The translations under genes and the position numbers were made by a program. From Desulfofustis glycolicus DSM 9705 (GTDB taxonomy: Bacteria > Desulfobacterota > Desulfobulbia > Desulfobulbales > Desulfocapsaceae), in contig NZ_FQXS01000028.1 in NCBI RefSeq assembly GCF_900130015.1, positions 1 to 54,963 on the forward strand: a stretch of 54,963 nt of DNA, written 5' to 3'. Shown here in pieces: positions 19,973 to 30,822 of this stretch. Every line of letters starts with the position of its first letter. Position 1 is the first letter of the stretch. The notes under the pieces were generated by a model that was given only the letters and a program-made list of their open reading frames with translations, searched no databases and had not been told where the DNA came from.

Positions 19973-19988
19973 GGAATAGGTGACAAGC

Positions 19989-20543
19989 ATGAGCGAAGTG
20001 ATACTAGAAATGGCCGAAAAAATGGAGAAAACCGTCGAGACGTTCAAAATCGAACTGGGGAAGGTCCGTACCGGCCGCGCCTCGCTGGCGTTGCTCGACG
20101 ATATCAAGGTCAACGCCTACGGCAGCATCATGCCGCTCAATCAGGTCGGTTCTCTGACCATTCCGGAAAGTCGTACGATTGCCATCCAGCCATGGGACCC
20201 ACAGGTTCTGCCGGCAATCGAGAAGGCGATTCTGAAATCAGATGTAGGCCTGACGCCGGTCAGCGACGGCAAGATCATCCGCCTCAATATCCCGCAACTT
20301 ACCGAAGAACGGCGCAAGGAACTGGTTCGGCATGTCAAGAAGATTGCCGAGGAATTCCGGGTGGCGATCAGAAACGTCCGCCGGGAGGCGATAGATACCT
20401 TGAAAAAACAAAAAAAAGATAAGGATATCTCCGAAGACGACCTGTTCAAACTTCAGGACGAAGCTCAGAGCGAAACCGATACCTATATCGCCCAGATCGA
20501 CGAGATTACCGCGGCGAAAGAAAAAGAGATGCTCGACGTCTGA
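19989..20543 (+). CDS. frr: Ribosome recycling factor
   Basis: This 184-residue protein separates post-termination ribosomes with EF-G. Family blocks are ELGKVRTGRASLALLDDIKV, IQPWDPQVLPAIEKAILKSD, LNIPQLTEERRKELVRHVKK and RNVRREAIDTLKKQKKDKDI. I chose ATG 19989 with AGGTGACAAGC upstream. An in-frame GTG at 19980 would add three residues. The protein is entirely cytosolic and alpha-helical in its long arm. Confidence 0.97.
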   Translation: MSEVILEMAEKMEKTVETFKIELGKVRTGRASLALLDDIKVNAYGSIMPLNQVGSLTIPESRTIAIQPWDPQVLPAIEKAILKSDVGLTPVSDGKIIRLNIPQLTEERRKELVRHVKKIAEEFRVAIRNVRREAIDTLKKQKKDKDISEDDLFKLQDEAQSETDTYIAQIDEITAAKEKEMLDV

Positions 20544-20589
20544 GATTACACCTCTTCGTTTCTTGAAATGTTGAACCACGGGTCTTTTT

Positions 20590-21342
20590 ATGACTGTTCC
20601 CGAAGAACTCGATCCGCAGAGGTTGCCCGCTCACGTGGCGATCGTCATGGACGGCAACGGCCGCTGGGCGAGAAAACGGAAAAAACCCCGGATTTACGGG
20701 CACAAGATAGGTGCCGATTCGGTTCGCGATATCGTTGAGACCTGCGGTGAAATCGGCATCTCCTGTCTGACGCTGTATGCTTTTTCGGCCGAGAACTGGA
20801 AGCGGCCGCATCAGGAGGTTTCCGGCCTGATGAACATATTGAAGTCTTACTTGGTCTCCGAGTTAGACCGGATGGAAAAAAACCAGATCCGACTGCGTTG
20901 TCTCGGCGAGATATCCCGTCTGCCCGACTCTGTTCGTGATGTACTGCACACCTCCATTCAGCGCACCGCAGCCAACACCAAGCTTACCCTCAACCTGGCA
21001 CTCAGCTATGGCGCGCGTGATGAAATCTGCCGGGCCGTGCGGTTGATCGCCGGGCAGTGCCGTGCCGGTACGCTTGATCCCGATCAGGTCGATCACCAGG
21101 TAATTGCCGATAACCTCTATACCGCCGGACTGCCGGACCCGGACCTGTTGATTCGTACCGGCGGCGAATGCCGGCTCTCCAATTTTCTGTTGTGGCAGGC
21201 ATCCTATAGCGAGATTTATTTTACCGAAACCATGTGGCCCGACTTTCGTCGTGCGGCCTTTATCGAGGCAATCCGCGATTATCAGCAGCGAGAGCGGCGG
21301 TTCGGCCGGACCACGGAGCAGCTCCGGAGGCAGGACTCGTGA
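20590..21342 (+). CDS. uppS: Undecaprenyl diphosphate synthase
   Basis: This 250-residue cis-prenyltransferase makes the C55 lipid carrier for cell-wall precursors. It carries the catalytic-aspartate motif VMDGNGRWARKR (D21) and then YAFSAENWKRP. Late blocks are RTGGECRLSNFLLWQASYSE and WPDFRRAAF. It overlaps the cdsA start by 4 bp (GTGA). Confidence 0.97.
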   Translation: MTVPEELDPQRLPAHVAIVMDGNGRWARKRKKPRIYGHKIGADSVRDIVETCGEIGISCLTLYAFSAENWKRPHQEVSGLMNILKSYLVSELDRMEKNQIRLRCLGEISRLPDSVRDVLHTSIQRTAANTKLTLNLALSYGARDEICRAVRLIAGQCRAGTLDPDQVDHQVIADNLYTAGLPDPDLLIRTGGECRLSNFLLWQASYSEIYFTETMWPDFRRAAFIEAIRDYQQRERRFGRTTEQLRRQDS

Positions 21343-22142
21343 AACGGATCATTCCAGGACTCTTGTTGGCCGCCGGTTGGCTGCTGTTACTGATGACCGG
21401 TTCGTTCCTGCTGTTCTGGGCGGCGGTGGTGGTGATCGGTCTGATCGGGGCGCGGGAATATTGCCGGATGACGATGCCAACCGATCTCTTTGAGAGTGAT
21501 CGTATCGTGCTCATCGTTTTGATGAGTTTGCCGATTCTGGCGGCCGCTTTTGCCCGGCACCCCGCTTTTGAACAATCCTTCGGCCTGTTTCTCGGATTCT
21601 GCGGGCTGATCGGCTTTATCTTCTATCATTTCGGAAGGTTTTCCAACCCATTGCAGATTCTCTACCGCTGTGTGCTCGGGGTGGTTTTCATCGGCTTTCT
21701 CGCATCTCATCTGGTATTGCTGCACGCCCTGCCGGACGGTGTGCAGTGGCTTGCCATCCTGACTGCGGTTACCGCCGGTTCGGACACTGCCGCCTACCTG
21801 GTCGGCAGCCGTTGGGGGAAGCGTAAACTCTGCCCGCAGATCAGCCCGAAAAAGACCGTCGAAGGGGCGTTGGGCGGAATCGCCGGTGCTGTCGTCGGCG
21901 CCTTGTTGTTGTCTCTCTTCTTCCCGGTCTCCTGGGGTTGGCCGCTTATCCTGGTGCTGGCCGTCGGCCTGTCGCTGGTCGGGATGGCCGGCGATCTGCT
22001 CGAGTCGGCGATCAAACGAGGCACCGGCAGTAAGGACTCCGGCCACCTGCTCGCCGGGCACGGCGGGGTACTCGATCGCATCGATTCCCTGTTCCTGTCC
22101 GCCCCGGTGCTCTATTACCTGCTCATTTTCTCAGGTTATTGA
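21339..22142 (+). CDS. cdsA: Phosphatidate cytidylyltransferase (GTG start)
   Basis: This 267-residue integral membrane enzyme makes CDP-diacylglycerol from phosphatidate and CTP. The C-terminal CDP-DAG synthase signature is intact: [20 protein letters not shown] then GVLDRID. About seven or eight hydrophobic spans are visible. I chose GTG 21339, with GGAGG at 21326-21330; it overlaps the uppS TGA. Its own TGA overlaps the dxr ATG by one base. Confidence 0.95.
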   Translation: MKRIIPGLLLAAGWLLLLMTGSFLLFWAAVVVIGLIGAREYCRMTMPTDLFESDRIVLIVLMSLPILAAAFARHPAFEQSFGLFLGFCGLIGFIFYHFGRFSNPLQILYRCVLGVVFIGFLASHLVLLHALPDGVQWLAILTAVTAGSDTAAYLVGSRWGKRKLCPQISPKKTVEGALGGIAGAVVGALLLSLFFPVSWGWPLILVLAVGLSLVGMAGDLLESAIKRGTGSKDSGHLLAGHGGVLDRIDSLFLSAPVLYYLLIFSGY

Positions 22143-23305
22143 TGAAACATTTAGCGGTGCTCGGCTCCACCGGGTCCATCGGGGTGAACGTGCTGTCCAT
22201 CGTTCGTCAGTTTCCCGAGCGGTTTCGCATCGTCGGGCTGGCCGCCGGGACCAATGTCTCCCTGCTTGCCGAGCAGGTCGTTGCCTTTCAGCCCGACCTG
22301 GTGTCGGTTATCGATGAGTATCATGCGGAAAAACTCGCCGCCCTCTTGCCTGAAGACTGGTGCGGACGAATAGTGTACGGAGTGGAAGGCGCGACGCAGG
22401 TGGCTGCCTGCGAGAGCGCCGATATGACCATCTCCGCGGTTGTCGGTGCGGCCGGGCTGCTGCCGACCATCGCCGCCATTGAAGCGGGCAAGGATATCGG
22501 TCTGGCCAACAAAGAGACCCTGGTACTGGCCGGTCGACTGGTGATGAACAAGGTGCGGCAAAACAGGGTGCAGCTGTTGCCGATCGACTCCGAACACAGC
22601 GCCATTTTTCAGGCGCTGGAAGCCGGCCGCCGAGAAGACGTGGCGCGGATAATCCTGACCGCATCGGGTGGCCCGTTCCTCGAGAGGAGCGTGGAGCAGT
22701 TGCAGCATGTCTCCTGTGATGAAGCGTTGAATCACCCGAATTGGAGTATGGGCAAAAAGATCAGCATCGATTCGGCGACGCTGATGAATAAAGGACTCGA
22801 GGTGATCGAGGCCCGCTGGCTGTTTGACATGGACCCGGAGGCGATTAACGTTGTCGTTCATCCGCAGTCGATCGTCCATTCACTCGTCGAGTTTCGTGAC
22901 GGTTCCGTGTTGGCGCAGCTTGGCATCCCGGACATGAAGATCCCGATCGCCTACGCACTGTCATATCCTGAGCGGATGGCCCTGCAGCTCAAACAGCTCA
23001 ATCTCTGGCAGTGCGATAACCTGGTCTTTCGCGAACCGGACTTTCAGCGATTTCCGGCACTGCGGCTGGCGTACGAGGCTCTGGGGCGGGGTGGAACTGC
23101 ACCTGCGGTTCTCAATGGCGCCAATGAAGTGGCGGTAGCTGCCTTTCTTGCGCGAAGGATTTCTTTTCTGCGTATTTCTGCTATTGTGGAGCAGACCCTT
23201 GCCCAGGAAACCGGCGGTAGCGATACCGATCTTTCCGATCTGCTTGCCGCCGACCGGGCGGCCCGGCAGTGTGCCGAAGCACTCATTGCCGGCTCGCCGG
23301 CCTGA
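22142..23305 (+). CDS. dxr: 1-deoxy-D-xylulose 5-phosphate reductoisomerase
   Basis: This 387-residue NADPH enzyme commits DXP to MEP, the second step of the non-mevalonate isoprenoid pathway. Marks are the nucleotide-binding [26 protein letters not shown], the flexible loop [20 protein letters not shown] and [14 protein letters not shown]. It partners ispG downstream in the same cluster. ATG 22142 overlaps the cdsA stop (TGATG). Confidence 0.97.
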   Translation: MKHLAVLGSTGSIGVNVLSIVRQFPERFRIVGLAAGTNVSLLAEQVVAFQPDLVSVIDEYHAEKLAALLPEDWCGRIVYGVEGATQVAACESADMTISAVVGAAGLLPTIAAIEAGKDIGLANKETLVLAGRLVMNKVRQNRVQLLPIDSEHSAIFQALEAGRREDVARIILTASGGPFLERSVEQLQHVSCDEALNHPNWSMGKKISIDSATLMNKGLEVIEARWLFDMDPEAINVVVHPQSIVHSLVEFRDGSVLAQLGIPDMKIPIAYALSYPERMALQLKQLNLWQCDNLVFREPDFQRFPALRLAYEALGRGGTAPAVLNGANEVAVAAFLARRISFLRISAIVEQTLAQETGGSDTDLSDLLAADRAARQCAEALIAGSPA

Positions 23306-23327
23306 TTTTTAAAGATGTTGTCAGATT

Positions 23328-24398
23328 ATGAATACACTCATCTCTTTTATCATTGTCCTTGGCATCCTGATTTTTGTTCATGAGTTAGGGCACTTCCTGT
23401 TCGCCAAATTATTCCGGGTAAAAGTTCTGCGTTTTTCCCTCGGCTTCGGGCCGAAAGTCGTCGGCAGGGTGCTGGGTGAGACCGAGTACCTGATTTCGGC
23501 GGTTCCGCTCGGCGGTTACGTCAAGATGCTCGGCGAGTCTCCCGATGACCGGCAGGCGGGCCAGGACGAGGACCGCTCGTTTGCCGGTAAACCGGTCTGG
23601 CAGCGCTTTTGCATCGTGCTCGCCGGACCGCTGTTCAACCTGTTGTTCTCCGTCGTCCTCTTCTTCGCCATTTTCCTCTCCATGGGCATGCCCGAGAGCC
23701 GGGAAAGCACGGTGGTTGGTGAAGTGAACGCGTCCTCCCCGGCCGAACAGGCGGGGGTTGCAGTGAGTGACAGGATTCTGGCCATCGACGGGCGTCCGGT
23801 TAACGTTTGGCTGGATGTCCTGAATGCTGTAAAAAACAGCGACGGTCGTTCGCTCGAATTTCTCGTCGAGCGCGACGGACGGGAGGTAGCGGTGACGGTG
23901 ACACCGCAACTGGACAGCGTCAAGAATATCTTTGGCGAGGAACAGGAGCGGCGCTATATGATCGGCATCGTCAAACTCGATGAGATCGAGTATCGGCCGG
24001 CCGGTCTGTTTGAAGCACTGCAGGCCGCCGTCTGGCAGACCTGGATGTTTATCTACCTGACGTTTATGGGGGTGGTCAAGATCATCCAGAAAGTGATTCC
24101 CGCCTCGGAGTTGGGTGGGCCGATCCTGATCGCCCAGCTGGCAGGTGAACAGGCGCGGGCCGGGCTGCTCAATCTCGCTCATTTCATGGGCTTGCTCAGT
24201 GTCAACCTCGGCATCCTCAATCTACTGCCGATCCCGGTGCTGGATGGCGGTCACCTGGTCTTCTTGACCATTGAGGGTATCAGACGCAAGCCGATCAGCG
24301 AGCGGTTGCAGATCGTTGCCCAGCAGGTGGGTATCGCCCTGCTCGGGACCTTGATGATTTTCGTTTTTTATAACGACATCATAAGGTTGTTCAGTTGA
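23328..24398 (+). CDS. rseP: Site-2 intramembrane metalloprotease RseP
   Basis: This 356-residue membrane protein has the zinc motif HELGH at residues 18-22 in its first membrane span, a central PDZ domain (SPAEQAGVAVSDRILAIDGR) and the C-terminal membrane motif LLPIPVLDGGH. By family knowledge it cleaves anti-sigma factors or remnant signal peptides within the membrane. It lies between dxr and tsaB, as in many genomes. The stop overlaps tsaB by ATGA. Confidence 0.95.
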   Translation: MNTLISFIIVLGILIFVHELGHFLFAKLFRVKVLRFSLGFGPKVVGRVLGETEYLISAVPLGGYVKMLGESPDDRQAGQDEDRSFAGKPVWQRFCIVLAGPLFNLLFSVVLFFAIFLSMGMPESRESTVVGEVNASSPAEQAGVAVSDRILAIDGRPVNVWLDVLNAVKNSDGRSLEFLVERDGREVAVTVTPQLDSVKNIFGEEQERRYMIGIVKLDEIEYRPAGLFEALQAAVWQTWMFIYLTFMGVVKIIQKVIPASELGGPILIAQLAGEQARAGLLNLAHFMGLLSVNLGILNLLPIPVLDGGHLVFLTIEGIRRKPISERLQIVAQQVGIALLGTLMIFVFYNDIIRLFS

Positions 24399-25162
24399 TG
24401 ATAGCAGCAAGCGATGTACCGCTGATCCTGGCTTTCGACACCGCGACGCGCTCCTGCTCGGTCGCGCTGACGAGGGGCGGCCCTATCGATGGAGAGGTGC
24501 TCGTCTCGTTGAGTCTGGCGGTGGAGATCACCCATTCCCGGCGGCTGCTCGACTCGATCGACCTGCTGCTGCGCGAGGCGGGGGTGAACATTGACGCTGT
24601 TGCGGCGGTTGCTTTCGGCCTCGGACCGGGGAGTTTTACCGGGCTGCGGATCGGCATGGCGACAGCTAAAGGCCTCTGTCACGGTGCCGGCAAACCACTG
24701 GTCGGAATCCCGTCACTCGATGCGATCGGTTGTGGAGTCGAGTCCGATGAGTTGATCTGCGTCGTGCTCGATGCCCGCAAACAAGAAGTCTACAGCGGTT
24801 TCTATCGGCGTGGCCAGGATGGACGGGTGACCCGCTGCGGCGACTATGCGGTCGGTCCGCCGGAGACGGTGGCCCGGGCCATTTCGGGTTCCGTAGTCAT
24901 GGCCGGTGATGGTGTCGCCGCCTATGCTCCGATCTGGCGGAAACTGCTCGGTGGACGGATGCGTGAGGCGGGGGCCCGCTATCGCTATCCGAGTGCGGCA
25001 ATGATCGGGATGCTCGCCGCGGCCCCGCTGGTCGCCGGGGATGTCCTCGATCTCGATCTGGCGACACCGCTCTATGTCAGGTCCTCCGATGCCGAACTGA
25101 GCCTGGTCCAGCCGGCCGGGGCGGTCCTTCCGGCGACGACGGCAGCGCGAAAAACAAAATGA
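24395..25162 (+). CDS. tsaB: tRNA threonylcarbamoyladenosine protein TsaB
   Basis: This 255-residue ASKHA-fold protein works with TsaD and TsaE in making t6A37 of tRNAs. It shows ILAFDTATRSCSVAL, EITHSRRLLDSIDLLL and the strong TsaB block GLGPGSFTGLRIGMATAKGL. The C terminus ends TPLYVRSSDAEL, then an alanine-rich tail. It is translationally coupled on both sides by ATGA overlaps with rseP and ispG. Confidence 0.93.
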   Translation: MMIAASDVPLILAFDTATRSCSVALTRGGPIDGEVLVSLSLAVEITHSRRLLDSIDLLLREAGVNIDAVAAVAFGLGPGSFTGLRIGMATAKGLCHGAGKPLVGIPSLDAIGCGVESDELICVVLDARKQEVYSGFYRRGQDGRVTRCGDYAVGPPETVARAISGSVVMAGDGVAAYAPIWRKLLGGRMREAGARYRYPSAAMIGMLAAAPLVAGDVLDLDLATPLYVRSSDAELSLVQPAGAVLPATTAARKTK

Positions 25163-26250
25163 CGATGATCAAACGACGCTCAACCAGACAAATCATGGTC
25201 GGTACGGTGCCGGTCGGCGGCAGTGCCCCGATCAGCGTACAGTCGATGACCAATACCGATACCGCCGACATCGACGCAACGGTCGCACAGATCAAGCGGC
25301 TCGAACAGGCCGGCTGCGAGATCATCCGGGTGGCGGTGCCGGACATGGCCGCGGCCCGGGCGATACGCGCCATTCGTGAAGCCAGCACCATTCCGCTGAT
25401 CGCCGATATCCACTTTGACTGGCGACTCGCGGTGGCGGCCATGGAGCACGGGGCCCAAGCCATCCGGATCAACCCCGGCAACCTCGGCGGCCCGGAGAAA
25501 CTGGCCCGCACCGTCGATGCGGCGAAGCACCATCGGGTCCCGATCCGGGTCGGCGTCAACAGCGGCTCCATCGAGAAGGATCTGTTGCGCCAGTATGGTT
25601 ACCCCACCCCTGATCGGCCGACCGCACTGATCGAGAGTGCGCTGCGCAACGTCAAACTGCTCGAGGTGCAGGGCTTTGGCGAAATCAAAATCTCTATCAA
25701 GTCCGCCGATGTGCTGACCACGATCAGCGCTTACCGACTGCTTTCCGAGCGGACCGATTACCCGCTCCATCTCGGGGTCACCGAGGCGGGCGGTTTGATT
25801 GCCGGTACGGTCAAGTCCAGCGTCGCCCTCGGCATCCTGCTTTCCGAAGGGATCGGCGATACCTTCCGGATATCCTTGACGCGGGACCCGGTCGAGGAGG
25901 TGCAGGTCGGCTACGCACTGCTGCGTTCATTGCAGATCAGGCAACGGGGTCCGGAACTGATTTCCTGTCCGACCTGTGGGCGGACTCGGATCGACCTTTT
26001 CAGCCTGGCCGAGGCGGTGGAACGATATGCCCAGACCATGCAGGCACCGGTCAAGATTGCGGTGATGGGCTGCGTCGTCAACGGTCCGGGAGAGGCACGC
26101 GAAGCCGATATCGGGGTGGCCGGCGGCAACGGGGTCGGCATTATTTTCAAAAAGGGCGAGATCTATAAGAAAGTACCCGAAGCGGAGCTGCTCAAGGTCT
26201 TTCTCGAGGAATTACAGAAGCTGGAACAGGAACGGCTGGCTCAGGCGTGA
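25159..26250 (+). CDS. ispG: (E)-4-hydroxy-3-methylbut-2-enyl-diphosphate synthase
   Basis: This 363-residue 4Fe-4S enzyme reduces MEcPP to HMBPP in the MEP pathway. It has the TIM-barrel part [20 protein letters not shown] and [16 protein letters not shown]. The cluster-binding part contains [12 protein letters not shown] and [11 protein letters not shown], which give the three cysteine ligands. It starts in the tsaB stop (ATGA); a second in-frame ATG lies at 25165. Confidence 0.97.
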   Translation: MTMIKRRSTRQIMVGTVPVGGSAPISVQSMTNTDTADIDATVAQIKRLEQAGCEIIRVAVPDMAAARAIRAIREASTIPLIADIHFDWRLAVAAMEHGAQAIRINPGNLGGPEKLARTVDAAKHHRVPIRVGVNSGSIEKDLLRQYGYPTPDRPTALIESALRNVKLLEVQGFGEIKISIKSADVLTTISAYRLLSERTDYPLHLGVTEAGGLIAGTVKSSVALGILLSEGIGDTFRISLTRDPVEEVQVGYALLRSLQIRQRGPELISCPTCGRTRIDLFSLAEAVERYAQTMQAPVKIAVMGCVVNGPGEAREADIGVAGGNGVGIIFKKGEIYKKVPEAELLKVFLEELQKLEQERLAQA

Positions 26251-26297
26251 GCCGAAACAGGCGCAGTGATGCGCCGTACACCGGGACAGAGGAGACG

Positions 26298-28022
26298 ATG
26301 CGCTACTCACAGATGCTCATACCAACCTTGAAAGAGGTGCCCGCCGAAGCGGAGGTGATCAGTCACCGGCTGCTGCTTCGCGCCGGATGTATCCGGAAAT
26401 TGACGGCCGGTATCTACACCTACATGCCTTACGGCTTGGCGGCTATCCGCCGGGTCGAGACCATCGTCCGGGAGGAGATGAACCGGGCCGGCGCACAGGA
26501 GCTGTTGATGCCGATGGTCCAGCCCGCCGATCTCTGGCAGGAGTCGGGACGTCACGAGAAATACGGTCCGGAACTGCTGCGTTTTCGCGATCGCCATGAT
26601 CGGGAGTCGTGCCTCGGACCGACCCACGAAGAGGTGATCACCGATATCGCCCGCCGTGAGTTCCACTCCTATCGGGACTTGCCGGTCAATCTCTACCAGA
26701 TCCAGACCAAGTTCCGCGACGAGATCAGGCCGCGTTTCGGCCTGATGCGCGGCCGTGAGTTCATCATGAAGGATGCCTATTCCTTCGATGTCAGCGACAA
26801 GGCGGCCGAGGAATCGTACCGCAAGATGTACGATGCCTATAACCGCATTTTTACCCGCTGCGGCCTCGAGTTTCGCTGTGTCGAAGCCGACTCCGGTGCA
26901 ATCGGCGGCAGTTTCTCCCACGAGTTCATGGTGTTGGCTGCGACCGGGGAAGATACCATTGCCGTCTGCAACGACTGCAGTTGGGCGGCGAACCTGGAAA
27001 AAGCGGCGATTCGGCCTACAGGGACGCAGACCGAGGTGGCGGGTGATCGGGTTCCGGCCATGGAACGAGCTGAGACGCCGGGCCAGCGCACCGTCAAGAC
27101 GGTCTGTGAGTTTCTCGGCATCGCCCCGCAGCAGTTGCTCAAGACCATGGTCTACATTGCCGATGGGGTTCCGGTTGCGGTCCTGCTCCGGGGCGATCGG
27201 ACGCTGGAGGAGGTCAAGTTGAAAAATCATCTCGGCGCCAAGGACATCCGGCTGGCCGAGGACCAGGAAGTATACGATGCCACCGGTGCGCCGGTCGGTT
27301 ATCTCGGGCCGGTCGGCTTGAAGATCAGGCTGCTGGCCGATCAGGAAGTCATGGGGCTGGGCCCGGTTGTCGTTGGAGCCAACGAAAAGAACGCCCATTT
27401 GCGCAATGTCGTGCCCGGGCGCGACTTTCAAACCGACGAGGTGCTCGACCTGCGCCAGATCTGCGAGAGTGACCCGTGTCCCGCCTGCGGTGGCACCCTG
27501 CGTCTGGTGGAGGGCATTGAGGTGGGCCACATCTTCAAACTCGGCACCGCCTACTCGGAGGCGATGAACGCCCGGTTTCAGGACCAAGAGGGTAACGATC
27601 TGCCGCTGGTCATGGGCTGTTACGGCATTGGCGTGAGCCGCGTGGTGGCAGCGGCCATTGAGCAGAACCATGACGATGCGGGCATCATCTTTCCGGTACC
27701 GCTGGCGCCCTTCCAGGTGGTCATTTTGAATCTGGGCATCAAAGACGAGGCGATTACCGCGATGGCGGAGCGCCTCTACGCCGAACTTGGTGCGGCCGGC
27801 ATCGACGCTTTCCTCGATGATCGTGACGAACGGCCCGGCAGCAAGTTCAAAGATGCCGACCTGCTAGGCTTTCCCTACCGTATCACAGTCGGCAAGCGAT
27901 TTGCGGAAAGTGGGCTCATCGAAGTTCGCCGCCGTCGTGACGGTTTTACCGAGGAAGTCGAGGCGGTGGCTGTCGTCGATATGCTGCGGGCTCGCCTCGA
28001 CGAGGACGTCAGCAAGGACTGA
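26298..28022 (+). CDS. proS: Prolyl-tRNA synthetase, bacterial type
   Basis: This 574-residue class II synthetase starts [20 protein letters not shown]. It has [20 protein letters not shown] and [20 protein letters not shown], an inserted YbaK-like editing domain between motifs 2 and 3 ([20 protein letters not shown]), and [20 protein letters not shown] near the end. I chose ATG 26298 with AGAGGAGACG upstream, not the in-frame ATG-less extension that overlaps ispG. rel follows after 8 bp. Confidence 0.97.
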   Translation: MRYSQMLIPTLKEVPAEAEVISHRLLLRAGCIRKLTAGIYTYMPYGLAAIRRVETIVREEMNRAGAQELLMPMVQPADLWQESGRHEKYGPELLRFRDRHDRESCLGPTHEEVITDIARREFHSYRDLPVNLYQIQTKFRDEIRPRFGLMRGREFIMKDAYSFDVSDKAAEESYRKMYDAYNRIFTRCGLEFRCVEADSGAIGGSFSHEFMVLAATGEDTIAVCNDCSWAANLEKAAIRPTGTQTEVAGDRVPAMERAETPGQRTVKTVCEFLGIAPQQLLKTMVYIADGVPVAVLLRGDRTLEEVKLKNHLGAKDIRLAEDQEVYDATGAPVGYLGPVGLKIRLLADQEVMGLGPVVVGANEKNAHLRNVVPGRDFQTDEVLDLRQICESDPCPACGGTLRLVEGIEVGHIFKLGTAYSEAMNARFQDQEGNDLPLVMGCYGIGVSRVVAAAIEQNHDDAGIIFPVPLAPFQVVILNLGIKDEAITAMAERLYAELGAAGIDAFLDDRDERPGSKFKDADLLGFPYRITVGKRFAESGLIEVRRRRDGFTEEVEAVAVVDMLRARLDEDVSKD

Positions 28023-28030
28023 TTTGAGTT

Positions 28031-30214
28031 ATGTCGTACGGTTCGGTTATCCATCCGGGCGGGCTGAAACTGCTGGCCGCCAATTATCTGCACGACGTCG
28101 ACCTCTCGCCGATCGATAAGGCTTGGGAACTTGCCGTCCAGGTCCACCAGGGGGGCAAGCATTTTTCCGGTGAACCGTACCTGATCCATGTCCTCGAGGT
28201 GGCCTCGACGCTGGCCTCGATGCACCTCGACCTCGACACCATTCTGGCCGGCCTGTTGCACGGCGCGCTGAAAAACGGCGTCAGCTTTGCCGACCTGGAA
28301 AAACAGTTCGGCAGCGATGTCGCCTACATCGTCAGCGGTACCACGAAGATCACCAGCGTCCAGTACAACAACAAGTTGACCAGCCAGGCGGAAAACGTCC
28401 GCCGCATGTTGCTGGCCATGGCCAAGGACATCAGGGTCTTGTTGGTGCGCCTGATAGACCGTCTGCAGGATATGCTGCTGCTCGATCTGGTCGATCGACC
28501 CCGGCAGCTGGAGGTGGCGCGTGAGACCATGGACCTGTTCGCCCCGCTGGCCGGCAGACTGGGGATCGACTGGCTGAAGCGACAGCTCGAGGATTTCTCG
28601 TTCAAATATCTCTATCCCGCCGAATTCGACGATCTCAACGAGCGGCTGGAGAGTTCGCTGGAGGAGCGGCAGCGTTACGTTGACGAGACGATTTCCATTC
28701 TCTACGCCAAGCTGCGTGAGGGCAATGTCAGCCCGACCCGGATCCTCGGCCGGCCGAAACACCTCTATTCGATCTACAAGAAGCTGGTCGTCCAGAATAT
28801 TCCACTGGAACGGGTCTACGACAAGGTTGCCTTCCGCATCATTGTCGCCAACGTCAAGGGGTGCTACGAGGCCCTCGGTATCATTCATGCCAACTGGGCG
28901 CCGGTGCCCGGCCGGATCAAGGATTTCATCTCGGTACCCAAGGCCAACAATTACCAATCGATGCACACCACCGTCGTCGGACCGCACGAACACTTTATCG
29001 AGATCCAGATCCGCACCGAAGAGATGGACCGGGTCGCCCAGGAGGGGATTGCCGCCCATTGGGCCTATAAGGAAGGACAAAAGGTCGACGATCGCGATGC
29101 CCGGCTGTTCAGGGAGTTGAAAAAGCTTGTAACCTCTTTGCAGGATGTCGAGGATTCACGCGAGTTCCTGGAGAGTCTGCGCGGCGAGTTGCACGACCCT
29201 GAGGTATTCGCGCTGACGCCAAACGGCGAAGTCCGCGAATTTCCGGCCCAGAGTTGCCCGATCGACTTTGCTTACGCGATTCATACCGAGGTTGGCAACC
29301 ATTGTGCCGGAGCCAAGGTCAACGGCCGCCTCGTGCCGCTCAAGTACGAACTGCAGAACGGCGACATTGTCGAGATCATCACCTCGCCGAACCAGCGACC
29401 GCGCCGGGGCTGGCTTGACATGGTCAAGACCAGCCGGGCTCGGGCTCGGATCAGATCCTGGCTGCGGCGCGAGGAGAACGAGAAGGCCCTGCTGCTCGGC
29501 CGTGAGATTTGCGAGCGGGAGCTGAAAAAGCACGACATGACCTTGAAGCGGATGGTCAAAAGCGGTCACATCAAGCTGCTTCTCAAGACCCTGCGCTGCA
29601 ACAGTCTCGATGACATGCTCATCAAGGTCGGCAGCGGCGCGATCACCATCCAGAACCTGCTCAAGGCCCTTGACCCGCCAGAGATGCGCCAGGATAATGA
29701 GGCCACGGCTCAGCAGCTGAGCCCGGAGGAACTGGCGGCTTCGATGGTCAGCCAACAGCGGGGCAACGGTAGTCGTAGCGGATCGGCGATCAGCATCGAC
29801 GGTATCGACGATATGCTGGCCAAGGTCAGTCTCTGCTGCCATCCGGTTCCCGGTGATCCGATCGTCGGCTTCATTACCACCGGCCGCGGGGTCTCGGTAC
29901 ACAAGGCGGACTGCCCGAACCTGCTCAGTTCAGATCCGCAGCGCTGGATCGAGGTGTACTGGAACAACCCGGAAAGTCAACAATACCGGGCTGAAATTCA
30001 GGTGATCACGGACAACAGCAAAGGGATTTTCGTCGATATCAGTTCGGCTGTTGCGGCGGATATGGCGACCATCGTCGAAATTTCCGCGCACAAGACGCCG
30101 GCCGACACCGTTGAATTTTCCATCGCGCTGGAAATCAGGGATCTGGAGCACCTGCAAGTGTTGCTCAAGCACTTGCGTCAGATGGAATCGGTTATCTCGG
30201 CGCGGCGGGTGTGA
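28031..30214 (+). CDS. rel: Rel-family (p)ppGpp synthetase with degraded hydrolase site
   Basis: This 727-residue RSH protein has the domains HD, synthetase, TGS, a cysteine-rich region (SLCCHPVPGDPIVGFI) and a C-terminal ACT. The synthetase domain looks active: GRPKHLYSIYKK, the RxKD motif R295-I-K297-D298, NNYQSMHTTVVGP and EIQIR at 324-328. The hydrolase motif HDxxED reads H77-G-A-L-K-N82, so the metal-binding D, E and D are lost. It is probably a synthetase only, so the cell would need another (p)ppGpp hydrolase. It lies 8 bp after proS. Confidence 0.92.
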   Translation: MSYGSVIHPGGLKLLAANYLHDVDLSPIDKAWELAVQVHQGGKHFSGEPYLIHVLEVASTLASMHLDLDTILAGLLHGALKNGVSFADLEKQFGSDVAYIVSGTTKITSVQYNNKLTSQAENVRRMLLAMAKDIRVLLVRLIDRLQDMLLLDLVDRPRQLEVARETMDLFAPLAGRLGIDWLKRQLEDFSFKYLYPAEFDDLNERLESSLEERQRYVDETISILYAKLREGNVSPTRILGRPKHLYSIYKKLVVQNIPLERVYDKVAFRIIVANVKGCYEALGIIHANWAPVPGRIKDFISVPKANNYQSMHTTVVGPHEHFIEIQIRTEEMDRVAQEGIAAHWAYKEGQKVDDRDARLFRELKKLVTSLQDVEDSREFLESLRGELHDPEVFALTPNGEVREFPAQSCPIDFAYAIHTEVGNHCAGAKVNGRLVPLKYELQNGDIVEIITSPNQRPRRGWLDMVKTSRARARIRSWLRREENEKALLLGREICERELKKHDMTLKRMVKSGHIKLLLKTLRCNSLDDMLIKVGSGAITIQNLLKALDPPEMRQDNEATAQQLSPEELAASMVSQQRGNGSRSGSAISIDGIDDMLAKVSLCCHPVPGDPIVGFITTGRGVSVHKADCPNLLSSDPQRWIEVYWNNPESQQYRAEIQVITDNSKGIFVDISSAVAADMATIVEISAHKTPADTVEFSIALEIRDLEHLQVLLKHLRQMESVISARRV

Positions 30215-30247
30215 TCGAGCGGCAGGACCGCACCAGAGGAGCAGAAC

Positions 30248-30697
30248 ATGGAGGTATGCCCCGTCTGCGGGAATGAGGTAGCAATCGATGCTGCGACCTG
30301 TCCGTTCTGTGGGGCGACGGTCTGTCGGGAAACCGGGAACGGCAAGAAGTTGGCACCGTTGTCCCGCACCGTCAACCTCAAGCAGGGGTTGCCGGTGGTT
30401 GATGTCGCATTGCAGCGGATGAACGGCGAGTTGGCCTTGGCCGAAGCGCTGGGGATCAGGGTCCTCATTTTTATTCACGGTTACGGCTCGTCCGGAAAGG
30501 GCGGCCGGATTCGTGATGAATGCCGGAAGGTGCTCGATGAGATGGTTCACCATCGACGCCTGCGGGCCGTTATCGCTGGGGAGGAGTTGCACCGGCGAAC
30601 CGGAGCCGGCAAAATGCTGTTGCGCCGCTTTCCGCGTCTGGCGGAAGACTGCGCGACGGTTTTCAACAATCCGGGAGTCACCGTTGCCGTGCTGTAG
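30248..30697 (+). CDS. Zinc-ribbon and Smr-domain protein
   Basis: This 149-residue protein has two parts. An N-terminal zinc ribbon with CPVCG and CPFCG occupies about residues 4-23. A C-terminal Smr domain contains LIFIHGYGSSGKGGRIRDEC. Smr domains of MutS2 type bind or nick nucleic acids, and stand-alone bacterial members have been linked to rescue of stalled ribosomes. The function here is not assigned. GAGGAGC lies 5 bp before the ATG, and the gene is probably cotranscribed with rel. Confidence 0.8.
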   Translation: MEVCPVCGNEVAIDAATCPFCGATVCRETGNGKKLAPLSRTVNLKQGLPVVDVALQRMNGELALAEALGIRVLIFIHGYGSSGKGGRIRDECRKVLDEMVHHRRLRAVIAGEELHRRTGAGKMLLRRFPRLAEDCATVFNNPGVTVAVL

Positions 30698-30822
30698 CGG
30701 CGGCGCGCTGAAGCGTCGGCCGTTTTAGCAAATACACGGTAGAACCGGATGTTTCATGGTTCCCGCATCAGGCGGGAGCTGAATCAACGGCAATCATTGC
30801 ATTGCCATGCCAAGGAGATATC

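Noticed and set aside
26307-27671. 454-codon minus-strand open frame
   Set aside because: It lies wholly antisense to proS, which is fully supported by motifs. No domain is recognisable in the antisense product.
27875-29080. 401-codon minus-strand open frame
   Set aside because: It is antisense to the end of proS and the first half of rel, both with clear family motifs.
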